The position numbers and the translations under genes are program-made. Shown piece after piece: positions 43,136 through 55,616 of a stretch of DNA of 64,000 nucleotides. Origin of the DNA: Anastrepha obliqua (lineage: Eukaryota; Arthropoda; Insecta; Diptera; Tephritidae); the NCBI RefSeq assembly GCF_027943255.1, contig NC_072894.1:79957601-80021600 (forward strand), written 5' to 3'. The stretch's first letter is position 1. Every line of letters begins with the position of its first letter. The notes under the pieces were generated by a model, which saw only the letters and a program-made list of their open reading frames with translations, did not search any database and was not told where the DNA came from.

Positions 43136-44450
43136 ACTTAGTCCTGCCATAAGTTCTGTTACAAGTTAAGCCCGTTATAGATATTGTATGAAATTATAAT
43201 ACTTTTTTTAATGAAGTTAGTTTTATCTAATTATTAAAAATATTAAAACAAAAATTTAAAATTTTTACTCGAAATGGTCTCCATTTGCTTTTACAAAAGC
43301 CTCCTTCAAACGATTAGGCCTTCCAGCTGTTGCAGTACGTACGGTTTCCATGAATATCTACGTCGTTGCTCGAACCAAAGATTGTTTGAGACTCTCAAAA
43401 CTTCTGTGAGGTCTTCGACGGGCCAAGTTCTCCAATTCTGACCACAAACTGTAGTCCAATAAATTCAGATCTGCACTTCGAGACGACCAATTTTCTGCGG
43501 CTATGAACCCAGGAATATTGTTTTTTAGCTACTGCTGGTGATTTTTACCTGATGGGCTGGAGGGGAATCTTGTTGGAAAATCCAACGTGCTAAGTTGAAG
43601 AGAGTACTGTCCAACTGATTTACAACGTCTTCTTAGGCATCCTCCTGCCACACTTTTTCCCCGCTCTTAAACCCCTTCTTTTTCGTAGAAATAAAGACAT
43701 GTAACGTCTTTACAAGGCACTCCCCACCAAACCATAACGGAGGCAGGATGGTAGCCACGCTGAACTCTTGGCACAACATTTTTTGCATCTTTAAAAGTTT
43801 TAGCATAGATTTTGTCGTTTTGCTTATTAAAAACTTCTTCAACAGTGAAAATTTTCTCATCTGAGAAAAGATAATTTTCATGGCCGTTGACCGCGTGCCA
43901 CCGAAGAAGCTGCTTGCATCTGCCGAGTCTAATTTTCTTCAACCGCGTTTTCAAAAGATGCCCAGTTGATGGAAGGCTTTCATGTGGAGATCATCTCTAA
44001 TTAGTTTTGACGGATAGATCTGGTCGAGACATTAATTTCCCTGGATATGATTTTCTACTTTCTAAGCGAATTTCTGCTAATTATTTCTCGAACGTCTCTT
44101 ATGGCTATGGTTCGAGCCACGCGAGGATGACCACTTTTTTTCGGTTTGTCACTTCAGATGTTTGGGAAAAGGATTGATCGTGCGGTAAACAAACATTCTC
44201 GAAATATTATATGTTTTCAGCAATTCGTAAATCTAACTTGCACTTTTACCCCATTTATGTAAAGCACTGCAATCCGATTTCCTTTGGCCCAGCACTCCTT
44301 TGTTAACAAGCGAAATTTTTCACGAAACTTAGTAGAATTTATGAATAAACAATGCATACATAAAGCAAAACTACCGGACCTTTTTTCTACGAATTCGTTC
44401 TCGCCGTATGCATTGTAAAATTTCTCACAGAATTTATAACAAGACTAAGT
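43136..44450 (-). mobile_element. DD37D (maT-like) transposon, near full length (~1.3 kb), decayed
   Basis: Ends ACTTAGTCCTGCCATAAGTT (43136) and, inverted, AATTTATAACAAGACTAAGT (44450), an imperfect inverted repeat. The minus strand encodes, with many breaks, GHPRVARTIAIRDVREII (HTH linker, ~44130), KIISREINVSTRSI, GHLLKTRLKKIRLGRCKQLL (43960), LFSDEKIFTVEEVFNKQNDK (first Asp, DEKIF), VVPRVQRGYHPASVMVWWGV, WIFQQDSPPAHQVK (second Asp) and WSEL-type end near 43440-43490. It is the most complete of the three family copies (others 35345-35820 and 55617-57545). Confidence 0.85.
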
Positions 44451-45186
44451 ATAATGGAAATAAAGATTTGCTTAGATTAATTAATTGCGGCCCCCAATTT
44501 ATGATTTGCTCCGATAGAACTCACTGCAAAGCCTTAAATGAAATGCTTTTATAAAATTTACAGGTTTCAAACCTACTTATACAGACGAAAAAAGAATTAG
44601 ATGACGACAAAATTCCCAAACGGTAGTAAAAACGTTCACCAATCAAGTTGTGCCATTTGTGTTAGGAATATGTAATGAAGGATTATTAAGCTGGTTAAAT
44701 TGTGCCCTCGTACCCAACCAAAACGCAAAACAAAAAAATATTCTTGAACAAGAACTCCGTTTTCACTTTGCAAAATAACATTTAATTCTAAACTAATTAA
44801 GCAAGTCTTTATCGACCATTAGACGCCGTTTGCAATGCCACAGCCATTTGTCGTTTCTCTTACTCTCTTACCATCTCCTCAGCCAGAGTTCACCATAATT
44901 TCATTAGCAGTAAATTTGCTGCTCAGAGGTGTGTGCGAATATGTTCGTATGTAGTTGTATACACGATTTAATATAATTTGTGGCCAATTTGAGGATTTAA
45001 TAAAACCTGTCAAGTTAGCCGGCAATAGACCAACGTGCACGGTTAATAGACACAATTATCTACCTTTTTTTATAGTTGTGCAGAAAAGCCATTATGCTAT
45101 GGAATATACAGGCTTACCGGGAAATTCGCCCTAGACACTCAAGGGAATCATTATTTAAGTAATTCCTGAGGTAATTCCAAAATTAA
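44451..45186. other. No gene seen
   Basis: AT-rich non-coding sequence; no repeats noted. Confidence 0.5.
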
Positions 45187-45255
45187 GACCTGCCCCTCAG
45201 CAGGCAATGGCAAACATCCGAGTGTATTTCTGCCGTTCGGAGTCGGCTTTAAAAA
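45187..45255 (+). mobile_element. SINE internal fragment
   Basis: CTGCCCCTCAGCAGGCAATG and GCAAACATCCGAGTGTATTT, then CGTTCGGAGTCGGC, match the body of the SINE at 29181-29470 with a short internal deletion; followed by an A run. Head and B box are missing. Confidence 0.7.
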
Positions 45256-45499
45256 AAAAGGTTTGTTTTTGGTTGTACGTATACTTTTTTTAAATATTAT
45301 TTCAAGGGCACGATTTTTCTGTTTTTATTTGAAGTGTATTCTAATTAATAAACATTATTAATACAATTTTAACCAAGCCTCGATAATTTAAAATGATTGT
45401 TTGATAAGGTTTTGAATTTACTAAGTATTTTCTACTTCACATCATTGAAAAACTAAAAATTTTCTATGGAAACTACTTTACAAAGTATCTTAAAAGATA

Positions 45500-46367
45500 C
45501 AGTCGGTGTCAGAAGGAAGCACCGGTTTTTTTCTTGTAACTTCTTGATATATTTCGGTCTGCTTTTTGCTGCACAATAGTCCACTCAAGGGCTACAATAC
45601 TAGTGCTAACTCAGGTTAGTGTCGTTCGAAACTTTCCTGTAAACGCAACCAAATAAAAATGAGTGAGATGTACGGGAAGCGTTTTAAGACGATATTTCTA
45701 TGCACGCATTCGAAAGGGCCGAAATTATCTTACGCCCTGGCTGCAAAAGTGATTAAAAAATCAAAAAGTTTGTTGTGATGTGGAATCAGCGGTATAAGGT
45801 GCACAAAAATGTTGATGACTTTTTCGAGCGCGGTTTGAAGCGAGTGACGATAAAAACGCAGGATAAGGTGGTCGTCCAACTCTTTAAGCGGGACCCTCCT
45901 TTGTGACTACGCCAAGCACGATCAGTTCTTGCTAAAAAGGGAATAGAGGTGAGTATCAACACTATCGAACGTCGACTAAAGGAGGCGAACATATCCTACC
46001 GACCCACATCATCAAAACACATTAAGAAACAACAAAACAAGCAAATGGCGCCACAGTATTGGGCTGGCCTTCCCAGTCCCTAGACGCCAACCTCATTAAA
46101 AATGTGTGGGGAACTATGAAACCGCATCTTGCCGGAAGGCCAGTCCATGTTCGTCCAGTTCATAAAATCTATTCCGGCTTGTCGACGTGCTATGCCAAAA
46201 ATCAGGTTCAAATCATGCCAAAAAGATGCCAGGCTTTACTCGACAACGATGGAGACTACACGGCTTATTGAGTACATACTTTCGTACATACTTTCATGTA
46301 AAAAATATTAAATATATATCTTTTATACTTCACGAATAATCGCGGTTTCCTTTTCTAACAAAGACTG
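45500..46367 (+). mobile_element. Tc1-family element with internal deletion (868 bp)
   Basis: Left end CAGTCGGTGTCAGAAGGAAG (45500), right end inverse CTTTTCTAACAAAGACTG (46367), both next to TA. The sequence encodes pieces of a Tc1-type transposase: KRVTIKTQDKVVVQLFKRDP, ARSVLAKKGIEVSINTIERR, LKEANISYRPTSSKHIKK, then, after a deletion near 46047 that removes the first catalytic region, WPSQSLDANLIKNVWGTMK (N of the usual LNPIE changed to LIK) and MPKRCQALLDNDGDYTAY. Stops in the first half. A deletion derivative that could only move in trans. Confidence 0.85.
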
Positions 46368-46949
46368 TAGTATGTACTTTTAGCTACCCAAAAATATTGT
46401 AATAATGTAATATAACAGGCTTACCAGGTAACATCAAGTCGTAACTCATCTGTTTAGTACCTGACATAATTGAAAAAAATAAAAAAAAATCGGGTGAACA
46501 TTTTTTTGGCGTCGGGAGACCGTCTATGTGTGCACGCTTCACTGTTTTTAATAGTTATTTTTTTTTTCTTTAGTTTACTTTTGAGATTTGTCCATGGTAG
46601 ATGCTACATCAAGCTCCTGGAAATTGTAAAAACAATACTTGGCTAAGCCGGCTAAGCAAATGAGGCATTGAAGGCCGAGCACTGTCGGTATAATCTTAAC
46701 ACCCTACACTGAAGAAAGCCTTGACCGGGTGCGGTAGGCCAATCACCTATTCATCTTAAACTCTATAGGTTACCGAAACCACTGGAACCTAGGGTCACAC
46801 AATGGAACACTGAGAATTTAAGATGATTATTTGTGAGATGATGAGGTGTGGATTTGGCTGGTGAACTGGACTTTGATCTTTGCTTGTGAGCATGACAATG
46901 TATAACAAATGAAGAAGGAGTATACCTCAAAGGAGCGTCGTCGCCTACA
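46368..46949. other. No gene seen
   Basis: AT-rich; no supported feature. Confidence 0.5.
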
Positions 46950-47790
46950 CGTCATGAGTATTATTAGTTGCTATCGCGCCGGCTTTAAGCGCATAGCGCC
47001 GTGATGAATACATGCTACAGTATCCTACTCGCTGAATACCTGATTGATATGGAGCGACCTCCGGCGATATCCTCAGAATATATTCTCAGAATTACTTTTT
47101 CTTATAACTGATGTTTAGAGAAAGTTACTGCAAATGCCACAAGCGTATAACAGGAGCAATGAGAATGTGCCCAACTGACGCATTAGGGGTGCTCCTTTGC
47201 AAACCACCGCTTACCATCTTAATTGAAAAAGAAGCATGTATGAGCGCCTTAAGACTAAAAGGTAACGCCGACCTAAAAAGTGGAGATATGGGGGACATCT
47301 AAAGATCTTACAAAACTTCACAGGGAGGATGCATTAATGAGCGTGCGACTTGGAAAAATATTTATATCACCTTCAAACACGGATCCCAGATATGGTGCAC
47401 CGATGGATCGAAATTAGAAGATGGTAGAACAGGTGCTGGAATCGATAGGCCCAAAATTTAAATTCGAATCCAATGGTGACTATCTTCCAGGCAGAAATAC
47501 ATACCATTGAGATATGTGTGAGAGAATATCTCCGTAGAAAAATGAGAGGAACTCACATTTACATACTTTCACGCAGCTTTAAAAGCTCTTCTATCAACTA
47601 CAATCACCTAAAAATTGGTACCCGACTGCGTGAACCTTCTCAATATGCTAGGGAACTTCAACACAATATTATTGGGTTGGGTTCCGGGACACGAAGAGCA
47701 CTAGAGAAACGAAATAGCGGACCTACTAGCAAAAAAAAAGGTCCTAATTGATGCTGAAATTGCAGTTTCAGGAGTTACTGGGCATAGTAT
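46950..47790 (+). pseudogene. RNase H-bearing LINE relic
   Basis: HVMSIISCYRAGFKRIA (weak), then KRITGAMRMCPTDALGVLLC, PPLTILIEKEACMSALRLKG (post-RT linker: ITGAM.T.PT.AL.VLL.LPPL...IE..A..SA.RL), QIWCTDGSKLEDGRTGAGI (RNase H first Asp, ~47400), TIFQAEIHTI, LGWVPGHEEH and NEIADLLAKKKVLI (His/Asp box, ~47680-47740). Order is that of R1/I-type LINEs. Several stops. No terminus identified. Confidence 0.8.
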
Positions 47791-49262
47791 TAGCTACTAA
47801 TAAAGAAATAAAAAAAAATCGCCATCAGTGTTTTTCAAAAATTACAAAAATATACTTTTTAACACAATTTTGAAACCAAAAATTCTTTTTTGCAAAATTT
47901 TCAACATTAAAAAATATTTGCCTATTTACTTTTTCTGGATATTTCACTTCAAAAACTGTATACCAACTGTATAAGCCAAGATATAAACCAATTTAAAAAA
48001 AAAATATACGAGAATGTCCAAAACACTTGCATTACTTGGCATAGAATCGCACAGTAGCGCTTTTGGAGGTATCAAGAAAATTAAATGCGATTTCGTAGGA
48101 GGTCGTTCACACCAAATTTTTCTAAGCGGACCTGACACATAAACACCCACAATTCAACCGCTACAAGTTCTAAACGCCTACCTGCACTAAAAAAAAACAC
48201 AAAACCCTTAAACAGCATGGTTTTAAACGCTATGTAATAAAAACTTATTTGCACATTCTCAGGAAGGGTTTGGCATGAAATTTTTGCAAAAAAGCACGTA
48301 CCAGTGAGCAAATACTAAAACAAACCATTAGATTTGGTGCGATATACTTTTACATCAGACCGGAAAGACAATTACGAATGATATGACAGTTAAAAGAAAA
48401 TGCAAATGTTAAAAAGAGAATGGTAATTTAGAGAAAAATTAGTGTTTTAGTGCGTCAAACATTGAAACACTTGAAGGTGCATGTGTGCGTGACGAATTGT
48501 ATGTGGCAAGTTGGTAATTTTCGCTTCTTCCGCATTCCTGAATTTCAACTCTCTACACGTTCGCTCAGCATACATTTAGGCGCACATACTTTTGTGCATG
48601 TATGGACATGCACATAAGCTTACATACATGGAAATGTTCTAAAAGATGAAAATGTGTGGGTTTTTAGGAGAAACACTCATTTAAAAGGGTCATAGATAAA
48701 GTTTTCCACCAGCAAATGAGTGCTGCACAACTACGAACTGGCTGGAAGTATATGGTTCCAGTTACTTCGAAACAAAAAAAAAACACTCTATGTGTGATAT
48801 GTGTCTACATACATATTTATATATGTAGGATATTCCTAAGTTTTTATGCTTTTATTTCGACAAAGACTTGGATATACAACCACTTGAGTCCTTCCATTCT
48901 ATTAACTTTGCGAACTAGCCACTTTGCACTTTGTTCCATTCATTTACTTCTTAAAATATACATACATATGTACATATGTATTACTACCTACCTATAAACA
49001 TATACGTATGTACATTATATTTAGTTTACACAAGAAAGCAAGAAGCGCCCAGTTAAGGGTGTAGTCGAACTGCAAAGAACATGCGTTAGGATGGGCAAAA
49101 CAAATTTTTCTTGATGTTAGCTCCGAAATTTGTTCTATGACAATAAAACACAAGATTCCTATTTTTTATTTCAAATTTACCATTGAATTTGCATGGGAAA
49201 CAACACACTTTAAAGTAAACTTGGCTAAAACGTCTACAGGCCGATTTAATTTAATATGCATT
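47791..49262. other. No gene seen
   Basis: AT-rich with (CATA)n near 48955-49015. Unassigned short frames only. Confidence 0.5.
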
Positions 49263-50345
49263 CTGTCAAGAAAGTACCGGGAATTGTTCAATAAAATCCA
49301 CAATAATTGTTTAATAATTAAAATGTATTTTGCCGCCCTCAAAATAGTCTCCACTTGAAGCAATACAATTAGTCCACTCATCAAAACACCTTTTAAACAA
49401 ACGCCTTTCCAGACATATTTTTCAGCTCCTTCAGCGAATAGCTTCTATCGACTCACAGCGGCGTCCGCGGAGTGGCAATTTAAGTTTTGGGAACAGGAAA
49501 AAATCACAGGGGCTAAATCCGGTGAATACCGTGGTTGTTCGATGATATTTGTCGAGTTCTTGGTAAAAAAGTGTTCACAATATGAGCCTTGTGAGACGGT
49601 GCGTTATCATTGTGCAAAATCCATAAGGTTTCTTTTCACAAAGTAGGCCTTTTCCTAAGCACATTCTCTCTCAAACGTCGCATAACTTCCAAATAATATT
49701 CTTTATTCACGTATAACCATTTGAAACGAATTTCGAGTGCACAACACTATGATAATCAAAGAAAATGAGTAGAATGACTTCTACTTTTGACCAACTTTGA
49801 TGTGGTTTTTTGGGTTTCGGCTTCTGCGGATAGCGCCATTCAGCCGCCACGTCTCATCACCTGCCCTGGATAAACGTTGGTTCCGAATTCATTTGCTCAA
49901 TCATGTCTTCAGCCACTTTCTTCTCATGAATTTTTTGAAAGAAATTCAACTCTCTTGGAACGAGTCGAGCAGCCACGCATCTCACGCCCAATTGATGAAA
50001 GGCTGCGAATTGATTCGTGAGACACGCTAAGGTCACGAGCTACCTCCTTCTCAAACTTAAATTGTTCCTTGACTTTGTCGACGTTTTCATCCGTTCAAGA
50101 CGTTAATGGTCGACCAGATCGGGGCAAATCTTCCACGACTTCTCGGCCCTCTGGACAAACCTTATACTACTCGTAGACCCGTGTTTTTGATGAAGCACAC
50201 TCGCCATAGGCTTTCTGTAAAATTTTCAACGATTCGGTATACGAAATCCCGCTCAAAATACAACATTTAAGACAAATTCTTTCTACGATATTTTTCTCCA
50301 AAGTGAAAATCGCAGAGCGCACCTCCGTTTGGCTGATATAATTAA
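49263..50345 (-). mobile_element. Mariner relic, nearly complete coding region
   Basis: Minus strand from 50340: LEKNIVERICLKCCILSGIS, YTESLKILQKAYGECASSKT (first HTH), EGREVVEDLPRSGRPLTS, TDENVDKVKEQFKFEKEVAR, AGDETWRLNGAIR (first Asp), REEYYLEVMRRLRENVLRKR, LWILHNDNAPSHKAH (second Asp) and LKELKNMSGKAF. The third Asp region is too decayed to read. The 3' terminus is CTGTCAAGAAAGTACCGGGA at 49263-49282. No matching 5' terminus found. Confidence 0.8.
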
Positions 50346-50464
50346 ATACCAAAAGCAAGCTAATTAACAGATCACGCGCGAACTCTGTGACTCAATAGAG
50401 GACAGTTGTACCTATATTTCAGCAAAAAAAAAATGTAGACACATGTGTAACGCGCGCTTTTTAA

Positions 50465-50720
50465 ATGGACAATTCCCGATATTGTTTTGAGAGAATGTAC
50501 TCTTTTAACGGCAATGGATTGGCCCACACAATTCATACCCACAAGTCACAATTCAAACATGCGTTACGGTGTAACCCGTTCCAACAAAAAGGGCGTACAG
50601 CTGGAAGGCCTCGTATAACCTGGCGAAGATCAACCGAATCTAAAATGGCAACTCTCGGTTTACCATGGATCGAACTGAGGGTCATAGCGCAAAACCGTAT
50701 CTGATGGCGGTAGCTCGAAA
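50465..50720 (+). pseudogene. LINE extreme C-terminal relic
   Basis: GRTAGRPRITWRRSTESKMA and IELRVIAQNRI correspond to the GRPxxTWRR...AQNRVRW block at the very end of an RT-type LINE ORF, also present at 60619-60770. Upstream FKHALRCNPFQQ fits GHxLRxPP. Short, but the motif is distinctive. Confidence 0.65.
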
Positions 50721-50929
50721 ACGATTAAATTTTGGGCACAATTTTATATAACCAAATTAGTCAGAAATTACATAGATAATAAATTTCTGAAGTATCTAAG
50801 AAGGTTAACAGGGTATGCACAGGGAGGGACGCCTCAACTGAAAGAATTAAATACCCGCTATTAAGAGCCTAAGAACAAAACAGATAAACTCGTGGAGTAA
50901 TGGAGTGTCTTAGTAAGTGGACGACCAAC

Positions 50930-51090
50930 CAAGTTTGGATTCTTTGGGTGATCCGATAGTGGCATTGCTGACTAACTCACAGAGTAGGAAGCAGCAGCCC
51001 CTCTTTTAGGTTCAGAAGAGTCCCTTCACCGTTTGTATAAGAGAGTACTTACTGCTCATGCTTACAAAAGAAGAGGAAGAAGCTTATTGA
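50930..51090 (+). pseudogene. LINE post-RNase H relic
   Basis: With two stops the frame reads GIAD, LTE, EAAAPLLGSEESLHRLYKRV and LTAHAYKRRGRSLLS, resembling the GNExADxLTREGA..PL.GPEP segment just after RNase H in R1-type LINEs. Weak, short. Confidence 0.45.
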
Positions 51091-51864
51091 GCACTTTACT
51101 GAACAATCCATCTGGCATTTTTGAATTCTTGCCAGCGATAATACTTTAAGCGGTGAATTCAACTTATCCGAGAATAATCGAAGAATTAACAAATAAGTGG
51201 TGGCAGAACCTGACTAAGTGGGAATTTATTCCTGTGAGGTCGCAAATTCTATAGAGCAGAGAATGAAACTGCAGGGAACCTAGCATAGCTCTGCATTGAT
51301 ATACAAATGCAAAAACAACCTGGGTGGTCATCTAATAACGAGCAGTACGGTGAATTCCAAGAAGTTTTTCCCGAAAGCAGAATTAGAAAACATGACAAAA
51401 AATCCAAGTGGGTGATCAAATCCCAATTATAAGAGCATGGTTCCTAGACTCAGGACCTTTCCAGGAAATTCCACCACGGGTGAGCAGGCTACGACGCAGC
51501 TGATCTTAAATCAGTCAATTCTGTCCAATACGCGGTCGATCTACCTACATCGCTGAAGCCTACAGCAGAAGCAGCATGGAGCTCATATGTTAGATAACTA
51601 GAAGAAATGAGAACAGAACGAGGTCCCTCATCAATTTAGACAGGCCCTCAATCATTACACTCGTTAGAATAATGGCCGGGCACAACGTAATGGTAACGGA
51701 TTAGGGATTTGTTTCTAGCGATGTCTGTCGCAGCTGCAGAAATTAGGAAGAGGTTGAGATCGTTAGATACGTTCCCCTTCTCGTCATATCGCTGGCCATT
51801 CTCTTACCTCTTTGGATGTCTGGCAAACTTGGAATCGATAGGCATCCACAGTATTTCATCGACT
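51091..51864. other. No gene seen
   Basis: Moderately GC-balanced sequence that may be old retroelement DNA, but no motif is readable. Confidence 0.4.
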
Positions 51865-52072
51865 ATCCCAGAGACGAAACGGTTTCACTACATTCTGAAC
51901 TGAGTACAAACTAGGGTTATCACAATAAGTCTGTTGGCCGCCTCTGCGCCCATGTGGAGAGTAGTAGAATATCCCACAGACGTAGAGGTTTCACCACATT
52001 CTGAACTGAGTACAAACTAGGGTTATCACAATAGGTCTGTGGGCCCTTTCTGCACCCATGTGTAGAGTAGCA
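51865..52072. repeat. Tandem duplication, two 106 bp units
   Basis: 51865-51970 and 51971-52072 share GAGTACAAACTAGGGTTATC and CCCATGTG.AGAGTAG with about 15 differences. Simple two-copy tandem, origin unknown. Confidence 0.85.
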
Positions 52073-52664
52073 ACCACCGCAACCTAGCACTCATTCCCAA
52101 GCATGATAAAATACAAGATTTGGCCAATGGAAGCAAAATAGTGAGAATAACTTTGGCTTGTGATTTTGGCTGTTACGTCACGGGGTTTATATCGGCAGAA
52201 TTGTACCCGCTAATTTTTAAACTCTTCCAATCAGTCGTTGTTCAAACGGTAACGAAGTAACATAAGCAGAGGCTGCGATGATTTTTCCTTATATCACCAA
52301 TACAATCTCAGTTTTTGTCGTCCTCTGTTATAAATAAACCGCTGCCAGCTCCCTTTTTACGTCAGCAAATCAGCTGATTCCTTCAAATTCGCTGAGAGCT
52401 GAGTAAAGGTTTGGCGAACGACCACTCGCCTTTGAATTGTAAACGTCTTGCTATGGTCCGGTCTTTGAGCAGATGTTTCTAACCATCAATTTTCTGCAAC
52501 CATCTGCCACATAAAAGCGAAGTATGTTTGAGGTCGCTATCTTAATACAGTTTATATTTTAGTTTTTGCGTATTTTGGGTGTCTATAAAGCCGAAATTTT
52601 CGGGCGCTTTTTTAATTCGCTTCATAAGATATTCATTTAAAATTATTTCGTCATTCTATCAGAA
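52073..52664. other. No gene seen
   Basis: AT-rich, no recognised feature. Confidence 0.5.
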
Positions 52665-54083
52665 TAAACCCTAACTTCAGCAGCACCTTCACTTTGGTGA
52701 TGCAAGCCAATTTCGTGTCTGCACGATTGAAACACATCCCTACATACTGGAAAACTGCCGAGGTGATCATGGTCAACAAGCCAGGAAAGCCAGCACACGA
52801 CGTCTCATCATAACAGCCTATATCCCTCCTATCCATTTTGTCAAAACTATTGAAAAACCACTTGCCAAACACCTTAACAATATTATTGAGCAGAGGAATC
52901 TGATACCAGCGCATCAATTTGGCTTTCGCCCAAAACATTCGACAATCGATCAAGTTCACAGGCTAACTCAAGTTATAGAAAATGCCTCAGAAAAGAAAAA
53001 AGTGTGCTCGGCTGTCTTCCTAGATGTATCCAAGGCTTTCGATAAGGTATATCACGATGGCCTTCTCAACAAAATAAAAGAGCTATTACCAATTCAATAT
53101 TATAACATTTGAAAATCCTATCTATCCGATCGTTTCTTTCGAATTAAATACGACGACACGTATTCTGACCTGAAAGAAATTAAAGCTGGTGTTCCACAGG
53201 GTAGCGTTCTGGGGCCCATCCTTTATCTAGTTTTCACATCCGATTTGCCTACCAATCAGAACTGCGTCATAGCAACGTTTGCAGACGACACCGCTATCTT
53301 GTCAGTTAGAAATACACAAATTGAGTCAACTGCAAATCTTCAAAAACATTTAAACAGAATCTATGAGTGGACAGTTACTTGGCGTATAAAACTAAATCAA
53401 ACCAAATCCGTTCATATTGATTTTACGTACAATAAAATAAGATACCTTCCACTATATATAAATGGAGTGCAAGTCCCGTATCATAACCCGGCTAAATACC
53501 TGGGTATGACTCTTGACACCAAACTGAGATGGAGTTCTCACGTAAAGAAGAAAAGAGGAGAACCCGATATTAAATTCAGAAACATGTATTAGCTTATGGG
53601 TAAAAGATCCGCATTATGTATGTACAATAAAGTACTTCTCTACAAGCGAATACTAAAACCAATTTGGACGTATTGGATACAGCTATGGGGTTGCTCAAGC
53701 TCCAGCAACATACTTCAAAGGTTCCAGAATAAAATTTTGCGATGCGCTACTAACGCGCCCTGGTATGTACGCATCAGCGATCTCGAACGCGATCTCGGCC
53801 TAGAACCAGTTGCCGTCGTAATTAAAAAAATGCCTTTTCTCATATAAATAGGCTATCTCATCATGTCAACAGCGAAGCATCAGCCCTCACTGACCAACAT
53901 AAATGGTTTGTAAGGCTGAAACGCAAAAAGCCGCACCACCTCGTGCAGTAATCAACTCCTTGCAAGTTTTGTGCAAAGCACCATCATATTAATTGTATTA
54001 TACAAAAACCGAAGGAAATTGTTCGTTAGTTTATTTTTGTTAACTAGTTACAATAAAAATGAATACAAAAAAACAAAAAAAAC
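52665..54083 (+). mobile_element. Jockey-clade LINE, 5' truncated, nearly readable RT
   Basis: RT order: LKHIPTYWKTAEVIMVNKPG (52723), QPISLLSILSKLL, frame change near 52845, AHQFGFRPKHSTIDQVHRLT, CSAVFLDVSKAFDKVYHDGL, AGVPQGSVLGPILYLVF, CVIATFADDTAILS (FADD 53278-53289), AKYLGMTLDTKLRWSSHVK, KRILKPIWTYWIQLWG, QNKILRCATNAPWYV, then a frame change near 53830 and NRLSHHVNSEASALTDQHKW to the natural-looking stop at about 53949. The lesions in this span are two frameshifts and stops at 52794-52796, 53110-53112 and 53590-53592, at least two replacing Trp/Lys-type positions. The 3' UTR ends in AATACAAAAAAACAAAAAAA at 54083. Upstream endonuclease is absent. Confidence 0.88.
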
Positions 54084-55273
54084 TTCACTTTGTACGCATC
54101 TCTATACCGTGAGAGGCAATTTATCGAACTTCACGGTTAGAATTCTATTTTGGAGGGACGGGAAAAGTTTTCTTCAAACTTTACTAAGCTCATCGTCTCT
54201 CCAATATTTCAATAGCGCATAAATGAAGCTAATTACATATTTTTACAAACATTCTGGTAAGCCAACAGTGGCTTATGACGTACATTTATTGGCGAATATT
54301 TCCGCTTCTGGAGTACTTGTGGAACTGTGTCATATGCAAAATGTATTCCACGGTCATTAGCCTAGGTCCATTACTATCCTTTCTTATTTGACTAATTTGA
54401 GGAAAGCTGAACAAAAATTCTACTTTTGATCCGATGCCTTCTTGCGAACTTCTTTGGCCTAACTCCAGAATTTTTCAACTCCAGCCTGTTGAACTTTTCT
54501 GCGTGATATGTACGTATGTATGTATGTATAGTACGTATAATATGTAGTATGCCTGTGTAAGCGGTTCTCAATTACTATTTTTTGGTTGATTTTCTCTTGT
54601 AGCAATTAAATATACATACATGAAATGTTGCAAATAGCTTCACTTTGCTGTTCAACGGCCAACCAACAACTATTTTTAATTTACTACTGAATCGAAAGTT
54701 ATATTCGGCAAAATTTCGAACCGTTACATATGCTTTTTGTGCATGTTAAGAAAGTAAATAACTAAGGAAATACTTGGTCAAATAAAAAAATTAAAAAATT
54801 TTCGTTTTCCACAATAATAATTACCACTGAACTTAAATTTCACTACACATTTTCATGATGCAAAGAATTTCACGACATACTGTACATATGGATTTAAGCA
54901 ATGATACTAGGAAACACTCACACACCCATGAACATACATGCCTGCAATGTTACCAAATCAAATGTCAGAGGTCATGGCATTGCAAAGTTTGTGAAAACTC
55001 ATTTCAAACATTTTTGTTACTGTAGTTATTTCAGCGGCTCTTTGGTGGAATTTTAATTGAAAACTTGCAAATTCACTTGACTTTTCACCAGTTGAACGAA
55101 AAGGAACTCTAGCACAAAAAAAAAAAAACATGAACCTAAACAAAAAAATACACATTTTTAGAGATAACTGTTTAAATGTATTCGCATAGCAATGAAATTG
55201 TAGGCAAATAAACAAAAACAAAAACTAACAATACACCACAACGACACCGTCGTCGTATGCACGGCTGCAGCTT
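54084..55273. other. No gene seen
   Basis: AT-rich with (TATG)n at 54510-54530 and an A run at 55118-55128. No supported gene. Confidence 0.5.
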
Positions 55274-55438
55274 TATAAACGCCGCAACACGCATCAACAC
55301 GCCGAGCATTTCAATTCTCAGTCGCACTGTTTAATCCCACAGCCACTACCCCCACAAAACAAAGCCTGCAATAAAAGACAAAATTCTCGGCAAATATTCT
55401 AGTTGGTGAACAGGAAAAAAGCAAACTAGTTCGTGAGT
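55274..55438 (+). promoter_or_regulatory. Candidate promoter with possible first exon (weak)
   Basis: TATAAA at 55274-55279 in a locally GC-richer patch, TCAGTC (fly initiator-like) at 55318-55323 and GTGAGT (splice-donor-like) at 55433-55438. The order TATA, initiator, donor is gene-like, but the TATA-to-initiator spacing (about 46 bp) is longer than the usual ~30 and no coding exon follows in the window that I recognise. Possibly chance. Confidence 0.2.
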
Positions 55439-55616
55439 GACCAAAATTGGACCAGTTGCACTATGACCATTGACAGGTGGATGCTTAAGAAATTTTTTAC
55501 TGAAAAAAAAATTGCTCAAACGTTAAGGGTTCACATAAAATGAAGATTAGACGAATATAAATGTTAATGGGGTCAATCATCTGTTGTTTTTTTTTTCTAT
55601 TTCAAAAGTTGTTTTA

